Virus record (IMG/VR): IMGVR_UViG_3300046718_000243
Location: 1 to 36,689 of that record
Length of the DNA: 36,689 bases
Direction: 5' to 3' (one strand)
Source of the DNA: a virus
Shown piece after piece: positions 23,219 through 32,300 of the stretch. Positions within the stretch are counted from its first letter, which is position 1. Each line of letters begins with the position of its first letter. The notes under the pieces were generated by a model. That model was not told the DNA's origin. It searched no databases and saw nothing but the letters and a program-made list of their open reading frames with translations. Both the position numbers and the translations under genes were made by a program.

Positions 23219-26085
23219 GCGAGTCCCAAAAGATCCTCGTCCCGTGGCCCTTCGGCGGGCAGGACCGTGGGCAGGCGTTCACGGATCAGCCCGTCCAGAC
23301 CTACCGAGAAGGGTTGAACGTCCTGGGCGTCGATCCGGTGACGACGCGCAAACGCGGTGGTCCGCGTGCTGGACAGATCGAGTACATCTCGCCTTCGGCT
23401 GCGATCTCGACGGGGGGAGTCCTCGTGCGCAGGCTGGAGAGCGTCACGATCAATGATCGCCAGCTCACCTACAGCCTGAATCCCCATCCTCCGGCGATGT
23501 GGTCGCAGGCATCTCCGAGCAGCGGCGTGGAGAGCCCGATCGTTCGCTGCGACCCATACGGCGATCTGTACTTCGCAGACGGCAACAGAGCCATCGTCAA
23601 GACCAACTCGGACGGCGTGGAGCTGTGGCGACAGCCGCTCGATGTTCACGACTCGACACACATCATCACGGCGCTTGCCGTGGATCCGGTTGAGCTGTCC
23701 TTCTACGTGGGGATCGGATCGGCGACGAATCCGCTTAGCTCTGGATCGCAGACGGCGGCAACGCTTTCGAAGTATCAGCTCTCGCTCGACGGACAGAGCT
23801 ACGAGTTGGCGTGGGTGCTCGGCAATACGGGCGGCGTCGGTCGCTACTTCGCCGACGCGCTGATCTACCAAGGGGAACTGTTCACGCTGGAAGTGGACTG
23901 GAGCCCAGCGAGCCCGAGCAAAACCTCGAAGGTCGTCCGGTACGCGAACATCGATCTCCCGGTGGCCCCCCAGACGGGCGACGTGACGATGTACCCGATG
24001 CAGGTCTCAGGCACAAACGGCGTCTGGGACGATGCGAACAAGCGCAACGTCATCGGGCATTCGCTCGCGCTGCGCGTGAACAACGGCATCGAATTCATCG
24101 TCGCGGGGACCGATGGCGGTCCGTTCTCGCCGGACACCGAGGAAAACTTCTTCCTCTGCAAGCTCAACCTGCTCTCGAATGTCGTCTGGCGGCTGCGGAA
24201 CGGCATCGGCGCGACGGACCCCGGCGGTGGCCCGGTGGCCTCGCCCTACATCAACGGCACGGGTGGAATCGGCTTCGGATGTGCTGTGGACTCCGAGGGG
24301 AACATCATCTCCATTGGGCACACGAGCGGCGCGGTGAACGAGGGCATCTGGGCGCGGCGAATCGTGGACAACGGCACGACGGCGAGTACATCGGGGGCAG
24401 GCACCTGGTCGAGCCTCAACGTCTTCGAGGTTCTTCACGAGTACCCGCGCTACGTGATCGACGCCTACGACAACTCCTATCTGCCCTACGCGATCGGAAC
24501 AGCATCGGGCACCAAGGCCGTGCGCGTGTTCACGAAGGCCGGGGTTGAACTGACGGGAACGGCGATCCTCGGCTCGGATGGGTCGGGAAACGACTACGCG
24601 CGCTCGACGGCAATCCCTCCGGCCGGCGTGCCGTACTCGCCGGACCTGCGAACGGACGATGTGAAGTGCGCGGAGTTCGTCTACGTCTCGGGCCACCAAC
24701 TCGTCGCGGGCGATCCGGTCTTCCACAAGCGCCGACTGCTCGACGCGACGCAGACTTCGGGTTCTGTGCGGGATCTGCGCCTCGTGGCAATCGCGCCGCC
24801 TGACGTGCGCGTGTTTGAGGACTCGTTCGTGGTCACTCCGAGCGGTGGAGCGGGGGCATTCAGCGCAGGCGCTTCCTATGTGAGCGCGGCCATCTTCGCC
24901 GGCAAGCTGTTCATGTCGGACGGGCTCTCATACAAGTACCTCGACGCCGTTCCGAGCACGGCCAATCCGAATGGTCAGGTGCTCGACTGGCAATCAAAGT
25001 CCACCGGGGCGATCCCTGTTCGGGGACGCCTGCTCTTTCCTTGGAGAGCGCGGGTGGGTGTGGGTCGCACTCCTGACGACCCACACAACTTCTATCTGTC
25101 CGAACAGGAAAACCCGTTTGGATGGGACTTCAACGCGGTCGTTCCTTCGGTCGGAGATGCCATCGCGGGCAACCTGAGTTCGGCGGGTCTCGTGCCGGAC
25201 CTGCCTAATTCGTTCTGCCCCTATTCGGACGATCTCCTGTTCGTGTTCTGTGACCACTCCATCTGGCGGATCACGGGCTCGCCTTTGAAGGGTGGGGAAA
25301 TCGACAAGATCACGTCCATCGTGGGGGGGTCGTTCGGGAAGTGCTGGTGCTTCGATCCCGAGGGAAACGTCTACTGGCATGGAGCGCGTGGGGGGATCTA
25401 CACGGGTAGCCCGCAGGGCGGATTCAAGCGCATCTCGACGGACTCAATCGACCAAGACCTCGCGGAGATCGACACGTCGGCGAACTACGTCGAGCTTCAC
25501 TGGAGCGACTACAACGGCGTCCAGGGGATCCACGTCTTCGTGTTCCCGTTCGGAGCCGGGGGAACGATTCGGCAGGCGTGGTTCTTCGAACGGCGGACGG
25601 GCGGCTGGCATCCGCAGAAGTTCGGAAGCGATGGCGCTACCGGTGTCCAGCCCACGGCGGCGCTCGTGCTCGACGGAGACGGTCCGAGCGATCGGGTGGT
25701 GCTCGTTGCGGGCGAAGACGGGATCATCGGCGCGCTCGACCCGACCGCGAAGTCAGATCGCGGCTACCCGATCCAGTCGAGTGTCCTGATCGGGCCGCTC
25801 GTGGCTCCGACCAACAGGCGCATCCGCATGACGGAGCTGGAGGTCACGCTCGCGTCGGATCAATCCGGCTGCGGCTTCGAACTCTACGCCTCGGACGTGC
25901 CCGACGACATCGGAGACGCGGTGCAGTCGGGCGAGTTGGTGGCTGGGTTCAACCGGGTCCGCGTTCGTGCGCGGGCGCGATACATCTTCCTGCGCCTCTT
26001 CAACGGGATCGCCGGCAAGGTCTGGCGCTTCGAGTCGGCAACGATCAAAGCCTATCCGGCAGGGAGAGTCCATGCGGGGACCTAG
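23215..26085 (+). CDS. Tail nozzle-like protein (T7 gp12-like position)
   Basis: A 956-residue protein from GTG 23215. It starts with IPW-style tail-nozzle residues (KILVPWPFGGQDRGQAFTDQ) and a conserved R-x-G motif (TTRKRGGPRAGQIEY). Beta-propeller repeats occur through it, for example CDPYGDLYFADGNRAIVKTN, CAVDSEGNIISIGHTSG and CFDPEGNVYWHGARGGIYTG. The C-terminal third has DDLLFVFCDHSIWRITGSPL and a terminal jelly-roll-like block. The T7 nozzle is also built on a propeller and is about 794 residues, so this one is somewhat longer. It would form the hexameric tube tip through which DNA leaves. Ends just after the start of the next gene. Confidence 0.7.
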   Translation: MSESQKILVPWPFGGQDRGQAFTDQPVQTYREGLNVLGVDPVTTRKRGGPRAGQIEYISPSAAISTGGVLVRRLESVTINDRQLTYSLNPHPPAMWSQASPSSGVESPIVRCDPYGDLYFADGNRAIVKTNSDGVELWRQPLDVHDSTHIITALAVDPVELSFYVGIGSATNPLSSGSQTAATLSKYQLSLDGQSYELAWVLGNTGGVGRYFADALIYQGELFTLEVDWSPASPSKTSKVVRYANIDLPVAPQTGDVTMYPMQVSGTNGVWDDANKRNVIGHSLALRVNNGIEFIVAGTDGGPFSPDTEENFFLCKLNLLSNVVWRLRNGIGATDPGGGPVASPYINGTGGIGFGCAVDSEGNIISIGHTSGAVNEGIWARRIVDNGTTASTSGAGTWSSLNVFEVLHEYPRYVIDAYDNSYLPYAIGTASGTKAVRVFTKAGVELTGTAILGSDGSGNDYARSTAIPPAGVPYSPDLRTDDVKCAEFVYVSGHQLVAGDPVFHKRRLLDATQTSGSVRDLRLVAIAPPDVRVFEDSFVVTPSGGAGAFSAGASYVSAAIFAGKLFMSDGLSYKYLDAVPSTANPNGQVLDWQSKSTGAIPVRGRLLFPWRARVGVGRTPDDPHNFYLSEQENPFGWDFNAVVPSVGDAIAGNLSSAGLVPDLPNSFCPYSDDLLFVFCDHSIWRITGSPLKGGEIDKITSIVGGSFGKCWCFDPEGNVYWHGARGGIYTGSPQGGFKRISTDSIDQDLAEIDTSANYVELHWSDYNGVQGIHVFVFPFGAGGTIRQAWFFERRTGGWHPQKFGSDGATGVQPTAALVLDGDGPSDRVVLVAGEDGIIGALDPTAKSDRGYPIQSSVLIGPLVAPTNRRIRMTELEVTLASDQSGCGFELYASDVPDDIGDAVQSGELVAGFNRVRVRARARYIFLRLFNGIAGKVWRFESATIKAYPAGRVHAGT

Positions 26086-26359
26086 CGCACCGAACACATC
26101 GAAGAACACGCGGCTGGGAATGCCGAGCTGGTCGAGGTCTCCCCTCAACCCGGAAGATCCCAGGGGGCGTCGCAATGATGCCGTTGGTGCGTCGAACCTG
26201 CCCGTGGCGAACGGCGTGGATGATCGCCGCGTTCCGGGAACCGACATCGGCACCCCCTCGCTTTCGATCCTTTCGACTCGGATCGTCGAGCTGGAGCGCG
26301 TGGTGAAGAGCCTCCTCGTTCAACTCCGCAATGCCGGGGCGCTGGAGCGTGCGCCTTGA
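26072..26359 (+). CDS. Small protein with C-terminal coiled coil
   Basis: A 95-residue protein from ATG 26072 behind agggagag, overlapping the nozzle gene by 14 bases. The first 55 residues are Pro/Ser/Asn-rich and probably disordered (SPLNPEDPRGRRNDAVGASN). The last 30 form a helix with leucine heptads (LSILSTRIVELERVVKSLLV), a likely oligomerisation segment. It sits between the nozzle and the internal core genes, so a tail-core linker or assembly aid is possible. No family recognised. Confidence 0.6.
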   Translation: MRGPSAPNTSKNTRLGMPSWSRSPLNPEDPRGRRNDAVGASNLPVANGVDDRRVPGTDIGTPSLSILSTRIVELERVVKSLLVQLRNAGALERAP

Positions 26360-26937
26360 ACTCGCGCGTCTTGAAGGAATCGACGCTCGCGGCGCTGGGT
26401 CACTTCGCCACGGCGAAGGACGAGGACCGAATCCGCGCGATCATCCTCGATCCGGCTGTCGCCCCGACCTTCTTCATCGACGGCGCGAAGCCCGAGGACT
26501 TCGACTTCGCGCGGTCCTGTGAAGTCGGCTGGTGGGTCATCACCAAGGGGAGCGCGTTCTGGCTCGTCGAGTTGATCCCGGGCATCGTCGAGGTCCACGC
26601 GGGCGTGCTGCCTGCGGCTCGCGGTGAGCGGGCCGTCGAGGATGCCGAGGTCGCGGCGTTCCTGATGTTCACCCGCACGAACGTCATGGAGATCATCGGG
26701 CAGACGCCGGTTGAGAACCGGGCGGCTCAGTGGTTCGATGCGATGTGCGGATTCCGACCGGTGACGATCCGGCAGAAGAAGCGCGTTTGGTCCAAGCACT
26801 TCCTGGACTGGATTCTGTCGCGTGAGAATCCCTGGCAGGTGGCGCGGATCGTCGAAGGCAACGGATTTACGACCAAGGCGGACTGCGCGAAGGCATGTCT
26901 CACGCGGCTTTTCAGAGGAGAGCAACATGGGAGTTGA
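26356..26937 (+). CDS. GNAT-like internal core protein (T7 gp13-like position)
   Basis: A 193-residue protein from a TTG start that overlaps the previous stop by four bases (TTGA), following a purine-poor region. GNAT-like fold is suggested by the core strand WLVELIPGIVEVHAGVLPAA, then TNVMEIIGQTPVENRAAQWF and DAMCGFRP, which corresponds to the N-x-x-A-x-x-x-x-x-x-x-G-F helix and end of acetyltransferases. T7 gp13 and DUF2833-type phage proteins share this fold and position; they are virion core proteins rather than enzymes. An acetyl-CoA loop (R/Q-x-x-G-x-G/A) is not seen, so catalysis is doubtful. Role in ejection is inferred. Confidence 0.65.
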   Translation: MNSRVLKESTLAALGHFATAKDEDRIRAIILDPAVAPTFFIDGAKPEDFDFARSCEVGWWVITKGSAFWLVELIPGIVEVHAGVLPAARGERAVEDAEVAAFLMFTRTNVMEIIGQTPVENRAAQWFDAMCGFRPVTIRQKKRVWSKHFLDWILSRENPWQVARIVEGNGFTTKADCAKACLTRLFRGEQHGS

Positions 26938-27550
26938 TCCGATCTCGGCTGGATTGATGGGTGGTCAGGGCGTGATGAACCTGATCTCGGGCAACTCCGC
27001 GCAACAGGCGCAACACGGCCAATACAGCGCCGCGTCGAACTTCCTCCAACGGAAGTGGCCCGCGATCGAGGCGCTCTACGGGCAGGCTCAAGGCGCTCTC
27101 GGAGCCGGATTCGATCAGGCTCAGGCGCTCACGAAGGGCTACGGCCAGTCGGCGAAGCGGGACATCTTCGCTTCCGGTCAACAGAACCAGGCGAGCGCGG
27201 TGGACAACTCGATCTCGCGCGGGCTTTGGGGCAACTCCTACCTGGGCTCGCTGCAACGCGGCATCGCCTCGGACACATCGAGGCAGATGAGCGGAGTGGA
27301 CGAGAACACGGCGATGATGCTCTCGAACCTGCTCAAGCAGAAGGGCATGGCGCAGTCGGGTCTCTTCTCGCAAGAGGCCGGCGCGCTCCAGGGGATGAGT
27401 CAATCCGAGTTGTCGGCGGTGACGGGATTCCAGCACACGGGGAACCAGTCGAACCTCTCGGGGCTCATGTCGATGTTCGGGGGGATGTTCGGTGGCGGTG
27501 GCGGGGGTAGTGGCGGCGGAGGGGGAATGTTCTTCCCGGGAGCGTTCTAG
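26927..27550 (+). CDS. Internal core protein (T7 gp14-like position)
   Basis: A 207-residue protein from ATG 26927 behind cagaggag, overlapping the previous gene by 11 bases. Starts MGVDPISAGLMGGQGVMNLI, a hydrophobic segment like the start of gp14-type proteins, followed by Gln/Ser/Ala-rich helices (QQAQHGQYSAASNFLQRKWP). The end is Gly-rich (27492-27541: FGG, six Gly, Ser, five Gly, MFFPG), a flexible or membrane-active tail. T7 gp14 (196 residues) is about the same size and forms the outer-membrane pore during DNA ejection. Assignment is by size, position and amphipathic character. Confidence 0.65.
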   Translation: MGVDPISAGLMGGQGVMNLISGNSAQQAQHGQYSAASNFLQRKWPAIEALYGQAQGALGAGFDQAQALTKGYGQSAKRDIFASGQQNQASAVDNSISRGLWGNSYLGSLQRGIASDTSRQMSGVDENTAMMLSNLLKQKGMAQSGLFSQEAGALQGMSQSELSAVTGFQHTGNQSNLSGLMSMFGGMFGGGGGGSGGGGGMFFPGAF

Positions 27551-29362
27551 ATGCCGGTTGTCGTTCATGGTTGGGCGGGAGGGCCGGCGCTTTCGAGCGT
27601 CGGGGATTCGGCCGTCGAGGCTCAGGACATCCGCGACCGCCAGAAGAAGGCGCAGATCGGGAATCAGGCGTATGTCTTCCAACTCCAGGAGGCGATGAAG
27701 AAGGCCGACGAGGAGGACCAACAAAGACAGGCGCAACAGTCGGCCGGCGAGTTCTCGATGAAGCTCTTGCCGCAGGACATGGGGCAGCCGCAGGATCAGC
27801 CGCAGGCGCAAGGTCCCGTGCAGCCCGCGCAGGGGCCGACGATGGGTGGATCGCCGCTCGCGCCTGGGCCGACGCCGACGATGGCTACGCCGCAGGATCA
27901 CGCGGACATGGCGGCGCTCGGCCAGAGTCACACGCAGCTCGCCCAACAGGCCGCGCAGATCGCCAAGTACCTTCCCCCCGAGGGACAGGCGCGGCTCAGG
28001 AACGACGTGAGCGCGAAGTTCGCGCAGGACGCGCTCCAGGTCCGCCGAGAACAGGTCCACCGACGCATCCTCGACATGGCTGCGCACGGAGCGTTCGGTG
28101 CGGCCCCCGAGGGCAAGGACGGTCAGGGCGATCAGGCGGGCCAGGAGGACATCAAGGCTCTGGCCGAAGCGGCGATGGCTCCCGACTCCGATCCCGAGGC
28201 CGTGCTTGGCGAGGCACTCAAGCGGAACGAGCCCGTTCGGCAAGCCGCGATCGATGAAGCGCGCCGAACGTCAATCGGTCAATCCGCCCTCCAGGACATT
28301 GAAGCCCTCAAGGCTGCGAACCAGCACCCGAGCGCCTACGCAGCCGGTCTCGCAAACGACCTGATCACGCACCGAATCTCCATCGAGGACTTCCAGAAGG
28401 AATGGCCGATGGCGAAGCTCGGGAACGTGCCGATTACTGACTCGCTCGGGCGGCGCGTGTGGGTGCCGGAGGCGCAGGCTCAACAGATCCAATCGGACAT
28501 GCAGGACGCCGCGAAGGCTCGCGCGGAACTCTCACGCGCGCAGGCCGAAGAGGCGCGACAGAGGGGCGCACGGGCGAGCCCGTTCGGACAGATGCTCCGG
28601 AACGCGGGCGAGATCGCCAAGACCCAAGGCGCGAACACGGCGAGGCAGCAGGCGATCGAAGCCGCCGCCCGCGAAAAGGCTCAGGTTGCGACGCAGCAGG
28701 ATCCCACCTACGTCAACGCGCCGCCTGAACAGCGGAACGCGATCTATCAAGACCTGTTCGAGCGCAACCTGAACAACATGCTCCCGGCGTCGATGAGGTC
28801 GAAGCCGGGGGAGGCCCCGACCGATCCGGCCGGGATCATGGACGCGATCCGAAAAGAACAGCGCGGCGGGAAAGACCCGGCCAAGCTGGCGGCTCTGGTC
28901 CAGCAGTACCGAGCCGCGCAGGGGCAGCCGGGGCAGCCTTCTCCGGGGGGAGCTGGGGCTTCACCCCCGGCTGCGCCTGCCTCTCCGCCGCCTGTAGCGT
29001 CGCAGGGCGAGGTCTCACCGGATCGGATCCCTGCCCTGGAGGCGAAGCTCAAGTCTCTCCAGGACGGATCCTGGAGCCCGACGCCGGAGGACTACGTGAA
29101 GACCATCGGCGACAAGCTCACCGGGGCGGCTGAAACGGCCGTCAACGCGGTCCCCGGCGTCCAGACGGCGAAGAAGGCCGGCAAGGCGATCGGCGAGGCG
29201 GCTCAGAGCCTCGGGGCGCAGGCCAGCCAGGCGGGCGGGATGCTGCGCCAGGCGTGGGCGCAGCGAGTGAACGAGATGCTCGATTCGGTCAAGCCGTCGC
29301 GGCGGGACATGATCCGGATTCTCCGAGAGGAGATCGAGGCCGCGAAGGGCGGCGCGAAGTAG
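27551..29362 (+). CDS. Gln-rich internal virion protein (T7 gp15-like position)
   Basis: A 603-residue protein whose ATG directly follows the previous stop. It is dominated by Gln/Ala-rich helices (EDQQRQAQQSAGEFSMKLLP; QTLAQQAAQIAKYLPPEGQA-like segment near 27930), with Pro/Gly/Gln linkers (PQDQPQAQGPVQPAQGPTMG; PGGAGASPPAAPASPPPVAS). The C-terminal 80 residues carry an amphipathic helix and a moderately hydrophobic Ala-rich stretch (AVNAVPGVQTAKKAGKAIGE). Helical, low-complexity proteins of this kind are inner-core or ejectosome tunnel components. T7 gp15 (747 residues) is the analogue by position. Its stop overlaps the megaprotein start by one base. Confidence 0.6.
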   Translation: MPVVVHGWAGGPALSSVGDSAVEAQDIRDRQKKAQIGNQAYVFQLQEAMKKADEEDQQRQAQQSAGEFSMKLLPQDMGQPQDQPQAQGPVQPAQGPTMGGSPLAPGPTPTMATPQDHADMAALGQSHTQLAQQAAQIAKYLPPEGQARLRNDVSAKFAQDALQVRREQVHRRILDMAAHGAFGAAPEGKDGQGDQAGQEDIKALAEAAMAPDSDPEAVLGEALKRNEPVRQAAIDEARRTSIGQSALQDIEALKAANQHPSAYAAGLANDLITHRISIEDFQKEWPMAKLGNVPITDSLGRRVWVPEAQAQQIQSDMQDAAKARAELSRAQAEEARQRGARASPFGQMLRNAGEIAKTQGANTARQQAIEAAAREKAQVATQQDPTYVNAPPEQRNAIYQDLFERNLNNMLPASMRSKPGEAPTDPAGIMDAIRKEQRGGKDPAKLAALVQQYRAAQGQPGQPSPGGAGASPPAAPASPPPVASQGEVSPDRIPALEAKLKSLQDGSWSPTPEDYVKTIGDKLTGAAETAVNAVPGVQTAKKAGKAIGEAAQSLGAQASQAGGMLRQAWAQRVNEMLDSVKPSRRDMIRILREEIEAAKGGAK

Positions 29363-32300
29363 TGCCGGTCGATACCCAAGATCCCGATGTAGCTCGGATC
29401 CTCGCGGGGGAGGATCCGGCGCACGTCCTTGGGGCTCAAGGGCAAGACCCGGATGTGGCGCGGATCCTAGCGGGAGAAGATCCCGGCAAGGTCTTGAGCG
29501 GCGGCCCTCCGCCTCCGACCGCAGGGGACTACGCGGGCTCGATCATGTCGAGCGCGGCGCGCGGGCTGGAGTCGGGCGTCGGGGCGGCGATCTCCTCGGA
29601 TGTGAAGCTGCGGCAGTTCGCCAAGGAACACCTGCCCGTGACCTCGTTCCCGGGCCTCATGCTCCGAGCGGCAGATGCGATCATCCCTCCGAGTTCCCGG
29701 GCAGCGGCCGGTCAGGGCCTCCAGTCCGACGCTCAATCGAGGTTCCCCGTCAATCCACGGGTGGACGCACAGAGCGGGGGGATGGCCGGCGCGGCGAAGT
29801 GGATGACGCAGACGCTCCCCGAGGGGATCGGTCAGATGGCCCCCGGCCTCGCCGCTGGCGCGGTGAACCCGGCGCTCGGCGTGTTCACGATGGCTGGGCA
29901 AGCGGGGCTCCAGCAGGCCGGGCCAGCCTTTGACGAGATGCTCCAGAAGACGGGCGATCCCGTGAAAGCCTGGACGGCGTACTTCCTCAACCTCGGTGGG
30001 GCAGGCGTGGCGTTCGCCTTCCCGGCCGGCAAGATCATGGGCCAGCTCAGCGGGCCGGCGCAGAGCATGGTCAAGTCGATGCTCGTCGATGCCGGGGCCG
30101 TGGGTCTCGGAAACGCCGCAGCCTCGACCGTTCACGATGCCGTTGTGAAGGAGCTGACGGGCGAGGACGTGCCGATCTTCGAGAACGCATGGAAGGCGGG
30201 ACTTGAAGGTCTGAAGTTCGGTGCGGCGGTGGGCGTCGGTGTCCACGGCGCGCGCGCGGGCATCGAAGCCCTCCCGACCGAGGGCCGTCTCGCTGGCAAG
30301 GCCGCCGAGTTCGTCCAGGGGGCCAAGACGGAGCTTCCGAGCGAGAAGGCTCCGGAGGGTGCGGAACCCCCGAAGCCCGGCGCGAAGGCTCAGATGGGCG
30401 AGCAGGAAGCGCCCAAGTTCGAGCGCGCGAAACAGACGATCTCCCAAGTCACTCCAGCCGGAGGCGCGGAGCCCTTCGGGGAAGCAGCGGGGAGGTTGGA
30501 GGCTGTCGAGCCGACCACTCCCGAGGAAGCCCAAGACCTTGCCATCGCGCGGAAGTTCGGCCGCAAGGCGTTCCTGGTTTCGCATCCTGACGGCGAGCCC
30601 ATGCCCGTCCCCGGCCTCACTTCCGAGGGCGTGACCTACCTCGACAAGAACAGCTCCAGTTCAGCTCGGCGGAGAGCGGTCCTCTTCCATGAACTGATAC
30701 ACGGCCCCGGATGGCAGAGCATTCGGGAGGACGTGGCGCGAGTAGACCCCGAGGGCCTTCGCGCGGCGGAGGATGCCTACACGAAGCGCAACGCCGAGAT
30801 GGGACTCCCCGAACTCAGCCCCGATCAGGTTCAAGAGGAAGGCCTCGCCCATTGGACTGAGCGTAATTGGGTCGGTATCCAACACGAGATCCTCAATCCG
30901 GGGCGTCTCCAAGGCTTCCTCCAGGCGCAGCCTAGCACCGGGGAGAGGCTCGCGGACATGCTCGTCCGGATGGTGCGTCGGGTCCCGGGCCTCTCGGACG
31001 CATCGAGGACGACGGCCGAGGACAGACTCCTGGCTGCCCGTGAGGTGCTTCGCACGCGCGACGGGCTCCAGGATCCCGCGAAGCTCTCGGAGGCAGCTCA
31101 GGCCATCTCACGCGGCCTCAAGGCATCGGGGATGGAGTGGGCCAAGGGGGAAGAGGAGCGAACGGCGGGCTTCGAGTTCGGGAAGAAGGTCGGCGCGCAG
31201 CCTGACGTTCCGCTGCTCCCCGAGGCAGGCTCAATTCAGCTCCCTGCCGGACGCACTCCAGCCGAGGCCGAGGGCGCGCGGGTGATGGACGAGAAGCTCG
31301 GGCCGCAGGTGCCGAGGCTGGGGCCGGCGAGGGACATCCAGCTTCCCGCAGGCAAACCCGCCCCGCCTCCCGATGAGCTTCCGAATGAGGCGTTCCCGTC
31401 GCGCTTCGCGCTGCCGCCCGACGCCCTCGGCTTTCGCTCCACGCTAGAGGATGCCGCAGAGGAGAAGCTCCCCGAGCGCGGCTCCGCCCTCCAGATCATC
31501 CGCACCCTGGAGAACACTCCCGGCGTCAAGTCCGAGGAGATCGAATGGAGCGGCCTGCGTCAGTTCCTCCAGGGGAAGTCCTCCGTCTCGAAACAGGAAG
31601 TGCTCGACTATCTCAAGCAGAGCAACGTGAAGGTGGAGGAGCGGGCGCTGGGCGAATCTCCGACGCAACAGGGCTCTATAACGGACCTGCCTAACGGCAA
31701 GTTTCGTGTCAGTTTCCCGAGCCTACAGGACGAACTCTACGGCGAGCGCGGCCTAGCGATTTCAAGGCTCTCTTCTCTGCGTCGTCATTTCGGCGCGGAT
31801 GACACCAAATTCTCCCAATACCAGCTCCCCGGAGGCACGAACTACAGGGAGCTGTTGATGACGCTGCCTAAGCGTGGCGCGGACTACGGCCTCGGATCTC
31901 CCGCGCGTGCTGTTCGTGGAGCGGAGGGTTGGGAGGTCTACGACGACGCCGGGCACAAGTACGGAGTCTATTACGCTGGAACAGAAGCCGAAGCTCTCGC
32001 CAAGGCGCGGCATGGCGGCCCGACAGACTTCGGGATCTCCGAAAAACGCGCGGCCATGTCGCCCGATTTCACCGGCGGCCACTACTCCGACACCCCCAAC
32101 GTCCTCGCCCATCTCCGGGTGAACGACCGCACCACGGCGGACGGGAAGAAGATGCTGTTCATCGAGGAGGTACAGAGCGACTGGCATCAGAAGGGGAGGC
32201 GGGGCGGGTATGCGAACGGGCCGGGCACGCGCTCCGTCGATGCGATCGACCGCGAGATGAACGCGCTGCATGACGAGTATCCCCCGCCCGAGGAAGGCGA

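Noticed and set aside
27490-27541. G-rich run as a possible quadruplex or slippery site
   Set aside because: It is simply a run of Gly codons at the end of a core gene; no downstream frame would extend the protein.
26912-28243. A 443-codon minus-strand open frame opposite the core genes
   Set aside because: Same shadow effect; Leu/Arg/His-rich low-complexity translation and no domain.
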